DNA of 7,532 nt, from NCBI GenBank assembly GCA_036375895.1, contig DASVBJ010000080.1:1-7532 (forward strand). The letters run 5' to 3'. Position numbers and translations under genes: made by a program. The notes below the pieces were generated by a model. That model saw nothing but the letters and a program-made list of their open reading frames with translations, was not told the origin of the DNA and searched no databases. The stretch is from DASVBJ01 sp036375895. GTDB taxonomy: Bacteria > Actinomycetota > Actinomycetes > JACCUZ01. Positions 4,374 through 7,532 of the stretch are shown here, in pieces. Positions within the stretch are counted from its first letter, which is position 1; each line of letters starts with the position of its first letter.

Positions 4374-5231
4374 ATGGACGACAAGCTCCGCGTCGAGCTC
4401 GATGGCGTCGAGGAGACGCTGCTGTGGAACCTGTACCAGCGGGCCGGCGAGGCCGCCCACCCGCACACGGTGCTGCGCGACCCGCGGGCCGTCGCGCTGC
4501 TTGACCAGGTCAGCTACCCCTTCGCGGACCGATTCGGCCCGCCCAGCCTCGGCCAGTGGCAGGCGCTGCGGGCCGCCTGCTTCGACGCGCAGGTCACCGC
4601 GTTCCTCGCCGAGCACCCGGACGGCACCGTCGTCGCCCTCGGCGAGGGCCTGGAGACCCAGTTCTGGCGCGTCGACAACGGCCGCGTCCACTGGCTGAGC
4701 GTCGACCTGCCCGACGTCGTCGCGCTGCGCGAACGGCTCCTGCCCCGCGAGTCGGCCCGCCAACAGGTCGTGGCCTGCTCCGCGCTCGACGACGCGTGGA
4801 CGTCTCAGGTGGCGCAGGTGGCCCAGGGCGGTGACGGCTCGGTCCTGCTCACGGCGCAGGGGTTGCTCATGTACTTCGAGCCGGACCGGGTGCGCGACTT
4901 CCTGGCCCGGACCGCGGCCCGCTTCCCGGGCGCGAGCCTGATCCTCGACGGGGTGCCCTCCTGGTTCAGCGCCCGCACGCTGCGCGGGCAGATGACCACC
5001 AGGCACGGCTACACGACCCCGCCGATGCCGTGGGCCCTCGACGCGGCCGAGCTCGCCCGGCTGCGCGCCCTCCCGAACGTCGACGCGGTCACCGAGCTGC
5101 GCCGGCCCCGCGGCCGCGGCTTCACGCACGGCCTGCTGCTGCCCGCGCTGGGCCTCGTGCCGGCGCTGCGGTCCAGCGGCCTCGCCGGGCTGCCGATCCT
5201 GCGGTTGGACTTCGCTCCCGGCGCCCGCTGA
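4374..5231 (+). CDS. class I SAM-dependent methyltransferase, TcmP / LCMT-like
   Basis: A 285-residue methyltransferase of the leucine-carboxyl-methyltransferase superfamily (COG3315, including polyketide O-methyltransferase TcmP). In residues from ATG 4374: an N-terminal helical lid with LWNLYQRAGEA and the LRDPRAVALLD signature (34-43); SAM-binding motif I VVALGEGLETQFWRV at 87-100, where the family more often has G-x-G-LDTR; the acidic motif II WLSVDLPDVVALRERLLP with Asp111; an acidic SALDDAW at 136-142 (adenine contact); and LLTAQGLLMYFEPDRV at 159-173, the strongly conserved beta-4 region of this family. It is probably a carboxyl- or hydroxyl-directed O-methyltransferase on a small molecule; the substrate cannot be read from sequence, and no biosynthetic cluster is nearby. 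The TTG at 4347 would add nine residues but lies upstream of the ribosome-binding site. The 3' end is 6 bp from that of the aldo/keto reductase gene on the other strand, with no terminator between them. Confidence 0.88.
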   Translation: MDDKLRVELDGVEETLLWNLYQRAGEAAHPHTVLRDPRAVALLDQVSYPFADRFGPPSLGQWQALRAACFDAQVTAFLAEHPDGTVVALGEGLETQFWRVDNGRVHWLSVDLPDVVALRERLLPRESARQQVVACSALDDAWTSQVAQVAQGGDGSVLLTAQGLLMYFEPDRVRDFLARTAARFPGASLILDGVPSWFSARTLRGQMTTRHGYTTPPMPWALDAAELARLRALPNVDAVTELRRPRGRGFTHGLLLPALGLVPALRSSGLAGLPILRLDFAPGAR

Positions 5232-5237
5232 AGGCGG

Positions 5238-6206
5238 TCAGCGCTCGGGATAGCCGATCACGGGTGCCGAGACGTCGTCGAGCGCCGCCCTGATCTCCGC
5301 CGGCAGCGTCAGCTCCTCGGAGGTCAGCGACCCGCGCAGCTGGGCCGCCGTACGAGCCCCGACGATCGGCGCGGTCACGCCCGGGGCGTCCCGCACCCAC
5401 GCGACGGCCACCTCCACCGGCGACGCGTCGAGGCCCTCGGCGGCGGTGAGCACCGCGTCGACGATGCGTCGGGACCGGTCGTCCAGGTAGCGGTCGATGA
5501 AGCTCGCGAAGTGCGGAGAGGCGGCCCGCGAGTCGGCCGGGATGCCGCTGCGGTACTTCCCGGTCAAAACCCCGCGGCCGAGCGGCGACCAGGGGAACAC
5601 GCCGAGGCCGAGGGCGGCGGCGCACGGCAGCACCTCGCGCTCGACGCCGCGCTGCAGCAGGGAGTACTCCACCTGGGTCGAGACGAGGGTCGCCCGACCG
5701 GGCCACGCCGCCTGCCACGTCACGGCCCGCGCCGTCTGCCACCCCGAGTAGTTGGAGACCCCGGCGTACCGGGCGCGCCCCGACGAGACGGCGACGTCGA
5801 CCGCCGCCAGCGTCTCCTCCAGCGTCACCTCGTCGCTCCACGTGTGCACCTGCCACAGGTCCACGTGGTCGGTGCCGAGCCGCAGCAGCGAGCCGTCGAG
5901 CGCGTCCAGCAGGGCGCGTCGTGACGTGTCGACGACGCGCTCGCCGGTACGCCGGGAGATGCCGGCCTTGGTGGCCAGCACGACCTCCTCCCGGTCCACC
6001 ACGGTCCCGAGCAGCCCGCCGATCACCCGCTCCGACTCGCCGTCGGCGTAGCCCGCGGCGGTGTCGAGCAGGGTGCCGCCCGCCTCCAGGAATGCCTTCA
6101 GCTGGTCGGCCGACTCGTGCTCGTCGGTGTCCCGACCCCACGTCATGGTGCCGAGACCGAGCCGGGAGACCTTCAGCCCCGACCGCCCGACAGCGCGCTG
6201 CTCCAT
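5238..6206 (-). CDS. aldo/keto reductase
   Basis: A 322-residue NADPH-dependent oxidoreductase with a TIM-barrel fold, reducing aldehydes or ketones in the cytoplasm. The catalytic tetrad is complete: Asp48 and Tyr53 in LLDTAAGYADGESE, Lys80 in LATKAG, and His121 in WQVHTWS. Family features in order: the N-terminal MEQRAVGRSGLKVSRLGLGT, the VDLWQVH strand, GRARYAGVSNYSGWQ, the Q-(V/L)-EYSLLQR segment at the end of barrel strand 6, WSPLGRGVLTGKY of strand 7, and IVGART with downstream Glu/Leu residues for the 2'-phosphate of NADPH. It belongs to the broad AKR group with YajO/IolS-like members; the substrate is unknown. The ATG at 6206 has no ribosome-binding site, and TAGCCT 8 nt upstream suggests a leaderless transcript. 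It is divergent from the F420-dependent oxidoreductase gene with 70 bp between start codons. Confidence 0.93.
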   Translation of the reverse strand: MEQRAVGRSGLKVSRLGLGTMTWGRDTDEHESADQLKAFLEAGGTLLDTAAGYADGESERVIGGLLGTVVDREEVVLATKAGISRRTGERVVDTSRRALLDALDGSLLRLGTDHVDLWQVHTWSDEVTLEETLAAVDVAVSSGRARYAGVSNYSGWQTARAVTWQAAWPGRATLVSTQVEYSLLQRGVEREVLPCAAALGLGVFPWSPLGRGVLTGKYRSGIPADSRAASPHFASFIDRYLDDRSRRIVDAVLTAAEGLDASPVEVAVAWVRDAPGVTAPIVGARTAAQLRGSLTSEELTLPAEIRAALDDVSAPVIGYPER

Positions 6207-6214
6207 GGCGCCGA

Positions 6215-6220
6215 AGGCTA
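6215..6220 (-). promoter_or_regulatory. -10 element for leaderless aldo/keto reductase gene
   Basis: On the minus strand TAGCCT lies 8 nt before the ATG at 6206. With no Shine-Dalgarno sequence between them, transcription probably starts at or next to the start codon. The -35 region (GACGGT at 17-bp spacing) is a poor match to TTGACA. Confidence 0.4.
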
Positions 6221-6267
6221 GTGGCAGCGGCTCCGATACCGTCGGTCGACACCCGAGACCTGGCGAT

Positions 6268-6272
6268 GGAGG
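6268..6272 (+). promoter_or_regulatory. ribosome-binding site fixing the F420 oxidoreductase start
   Basis: GGAGG is 4 nt before the ATG at 6277. It selects this start over an upstream in-frame start at 6061 that would add 72 residues encoded antisense to the aldo/keto reductase gene and unlike the family. Confidence 0.75.
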
Positions 6273-6276
6273 ACCG

Positions 6277-7326
6277 ATGCGGCTGGGCGTGAACCTCGGC
6301 TACTGGGGCGCAGGCAACGACGCGGACAACCTCGCGCTGGCGCAGGAGGCCGAGCGCCTCGGCTTCGCGGTCGCGTGGGCGGCCGAGGCCTACGGCTCGG
6401 ACGCCGCCACCGTGCTCACCTGGATCGCCGCGCACACCGAGCGGATGGACGTCGGATCGGCGATCTTCCAGATCCCCGGCCGCACCCCGGCGCTGACCGC
6501 GATGACCGCGGCGACGCTGGACACCCTCTCCGGTGGACGCTTCCGGCTGGGCCTCGGGGTGTCGGGTCCGCAGGTGTCCGAGGGCTGGCACGGCGTGAAG
6601 TTCGACAAGCCGCTGGCCCGCACCCGTGAGTACGTCGCCATCGTCCGGATGGCGCTGCGGCGGGAGAAGGTCGAGTACCAGGGTCAGCACTGGACGCTGC
6701 CCCTGCCGGACGGCCCGGGCAAGGCGCTGCGCCTGACCGTGCACCCGGTGCGTGAGCACATCCCGATCTACCTCGCGTCGGTGGGACCCAAGAACCTCGA
6801 GCTGACCGGCGAGATCGCCGACGGCTGGCTGGCCATCTTCTTCTCGCCCGAGCACGCCGAGGACTCGATCTCCCACCTGCGCGCCGGCCGGGCCAAGGTC
6901 GGGAAGGACATGACCGGCTTCGACGTGGTGCCGACGGTGCCGGTCGTCGTCGGAGACGACGTCGACGCCTGCGCGGAGCCGGTGCGGCACTACGCGGCCC
7001 TGTACGTCGGGGGCATGGGCAGCCGGGAGCAGAACTTCTACAACCGCCTGGCCGTGCGGATGGGCTACGAGGACGCGGCCAAGCAGGTCCAGGACCTCTA
7101 CCTCGCCAAGCAGCACCGGGACGCGGCCGCGGCCGTGCCGTTCGAGTTCATCGACCGCACCTCGCTGATCGGCCCGCCCGACCGCATCCGCGACCGCTTG
7201 CAGGCGTACGCCGACGCCGGCGTCACGACGCTGTCCGTCGCGACCTACGCGCCGTCCCTGGAGGAGCGGGTCGCCACGCTGCGGACGGTCGCCGAGGCAG
7301 TTGACGCCGCCGGGCTGGGGGAGTAG
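6277..7326 (+). CDS. LLM class F420-dependent oxidoreductase, Rv3520c family
   Basis: A 349-residue luciferase-like (TIM-barrel) flavin/deazaflavin oxidoreductase that most likely uses coenzyme F420 to oxidise or reduce a small substrate in the cytoplasm. The sequence follows the Rv3520c subfamily (TIGR03559-type) closely: MRLGVNLGYWG at the N-terminus, AQEAERLGFAVAWAAEAYGSD, GSAIFQIPGRTPALTAMTAA (residues 60-79), LSGGRFRLGLGVSGPQVSEG, GWHGVKFDKPLARTREYV, LPLPDGPGKALRLTVHPVRE, IPIYLASVGPKNLELTGEIA and DGWLAIFF. The C-terminal part closes with IGPPDRIRDRLQAYADAGVTTLSV, the usual ligand-binding end of the barrel. Length is normal and no motif is disrupted. The physiological substrate of this subfamily is not established as far as I know. 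Presence of this gene implies that the organism makes F420. It is divergent from the aldo/keto reductase gene and only 5 bp upstream of uppP, so both are probably read from one message. Confidence 0.94.
   Translation: MRLGVNLGYWGAGNDADNLALAQEAERLGFAVAWAAEAYGSDAATVLTWIAAHTERMDVGSAIFQIPGRTPALTAMTAATLDTLSGGRFRLGLGVSGPQVSEGWHGVKFDKPLARTREYVAIVRMALRREKVEYQGQHWTLPLPDGPGKALRLTVHPVREHIPIYLASVGPKNLELTGEIADGWLAIFFSPEHAEDSISHLRAGRAKVGKDMTGFDVVPTVPVVVGDDVDACAEPVRHYAALYVGGMGSREQNFYNRLAVRMGYEDAAKQVQDLYLAKQHRDAAAAVPFEFIDRTSLIGPPDRIRDRLQAYADAGVTTLSVATYAPSLEERVATLRTVAEAVDAAGLGE
7317..7323 (+). promoter_or_regulatory. ribosome-binding site of uppP within the preceding gene
   Basis: GGGGGAG lies in the last codons of the oxidoreductase gene, 8 nt before the GTG at 7332. 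The overlap suggests translational coupling and supports GTG 7332 as the start of uppP. Confidence 0.6.
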
Positions 7327-7331
7327 CCGCG

Positions 7332-7532
7332 GTGGAGTCCTGGTTTCACGCGATCGTCTATGGCCTCGTCCAGGGGCTCACCGAGTTCCTGCCGATCTCC
7401 AGCAGCGCGCACCTGCGCATCACCGCGGCCCTGTTCGGCTGGCCCGACCCCGGCGCCGCCTTCACCGCGGTCACCCAGCTCGGCACCGAGACGGCCGTGC
7501 TGCTCTACTTCCGCCAGGACATCTGGAGGATC
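7332..7532 (+). CDS. uppP: undecaprenyl-diphosphate phosphatase UppP (BacA family), N-terminal part
   Basis: The first 67 codons of a gene that runs off the window; a complete family member has about 270-280 residues. The product removes a phosphate from undecaprenyl diphosphate at the membrane, recycling the lipid carrier used for peptidoglycan and other wall polymers; extra copies give bacitracin resistance. The diagnostic first conserved box is present: GLVQGLTEFLPISSSAHLRI at residues 11-30, with the catalytic Glu in the QGLTEFLP part and the SSSAH motif. A second family feature, AFTAVTQLGTETAVLLYF with the Q-L-G-T segment, follows at 44-61. The first membrane segment begins almost at the start codon. 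It starts 5 bp after the oxidoreductase stop, suggesting an operon; downstream partners cannot be seen. Confidence 0.96.
   Translation, partial: MESWFHAIVYGLVQGLTEFLPISSSAHLRITAALFGWPDPGAAFTAVTQLGTETAVLLYFRQDIWRI

Noticed and set aside
3555..5129. Long minus-strand open frame (524 codons) opposite the acidic protein and methyltransferase genes
   Set aside because: Arises from GC3 bias; no family resemblance, and it overlaps four better-supported features.
5122..7116. Long minus-strand open frame (664 codons) spanning the aldo/keto reductase and oxidoreductase genes
   Set aside because: It is out of frame with the aldo/keto reductase and antisense to the F420 oxidoreductase; both of those have full family motifs.
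1..7532. CRISPR array, toxin-antitoxin pair, restriction system or transposase
   Set aside because: No regularly spaced direct repeats, no transposase or Cas-like motifs and no small toxin/antitoxin signature were seen; the 279-1334 pair does not resemble a known toxin-antitoxin family.

Overview
The window comes from a high-GC Gram-positive actinobacterium (Actinomycetota). The evidence is the strong G/C bias at third codon positions, the GTG starts, apparently leaderless starts, a DUF5703 protein and an F420-dependent luciferase-like oxidoreductase of the Rv3520c type. The genus cannot be fixed from the sequence alone.

Positions 1 to about 1700 look like a decayed accessory segment next to a tRNA-Leu(GAG) gene. 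It opens with the last piece of a P-type cation ATPase whose homology stops abruptly near position 60. A two-gene unit follows: a six-pass membrane protein of the VC0807 family and a 92-residue protein I do not recognise. Next comes the N-terminal stub of a phage/ICE-type tyrosine integrase on the minus strand, cut off near position 1361. A hairpin terminator and the tRNA gene close the segment. Codon usage is visibly less G/C-rich here than to the right of the tRNA. An integrase remnant beside a tRNA, with broken genes at both ends of an intact cassette, is the signature of an old integration site.

Positions 1794 to 7532 look like ordinary chromosomal backbone. In order they hold: the tRNA promoter; an M20 metallopeptidase (+); a hairpin terminator shared with the convergent small DUF5703 gene (-); an acidic conserved hypothetical gene (+) divergent from DUF5703; a TcmP/LCMT-like SAM-dependent methyltransferase (+); an aldo/keto reductase (-) ending 6 bp from the methyltransferase; and, divergent from it, an F420-dependent oxidoreductase (+) coupled to the start of uppP, the undecaprenyl-diphosphate phosphatase, which runs off the window. 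From memory, M20 peptidase and uppP are also near neighbours in Mycobacterium tuberculosis (Rv2141c/Rv2136c), which fits a conserved actinobacterial neighbourhood. Apart from uppP (cell-wall lipid carrier recycling) the genes are general enzymes and do not form one obvious pathway.

I did not find a convincing new defence or mobile system. The parts most worth a second look are the broken-gene mosaic at 1-1700, the VC0807/92-aa cassette in it, and a possible Trp-containing micro-ORF lying in the 3411-3452 hairpin.
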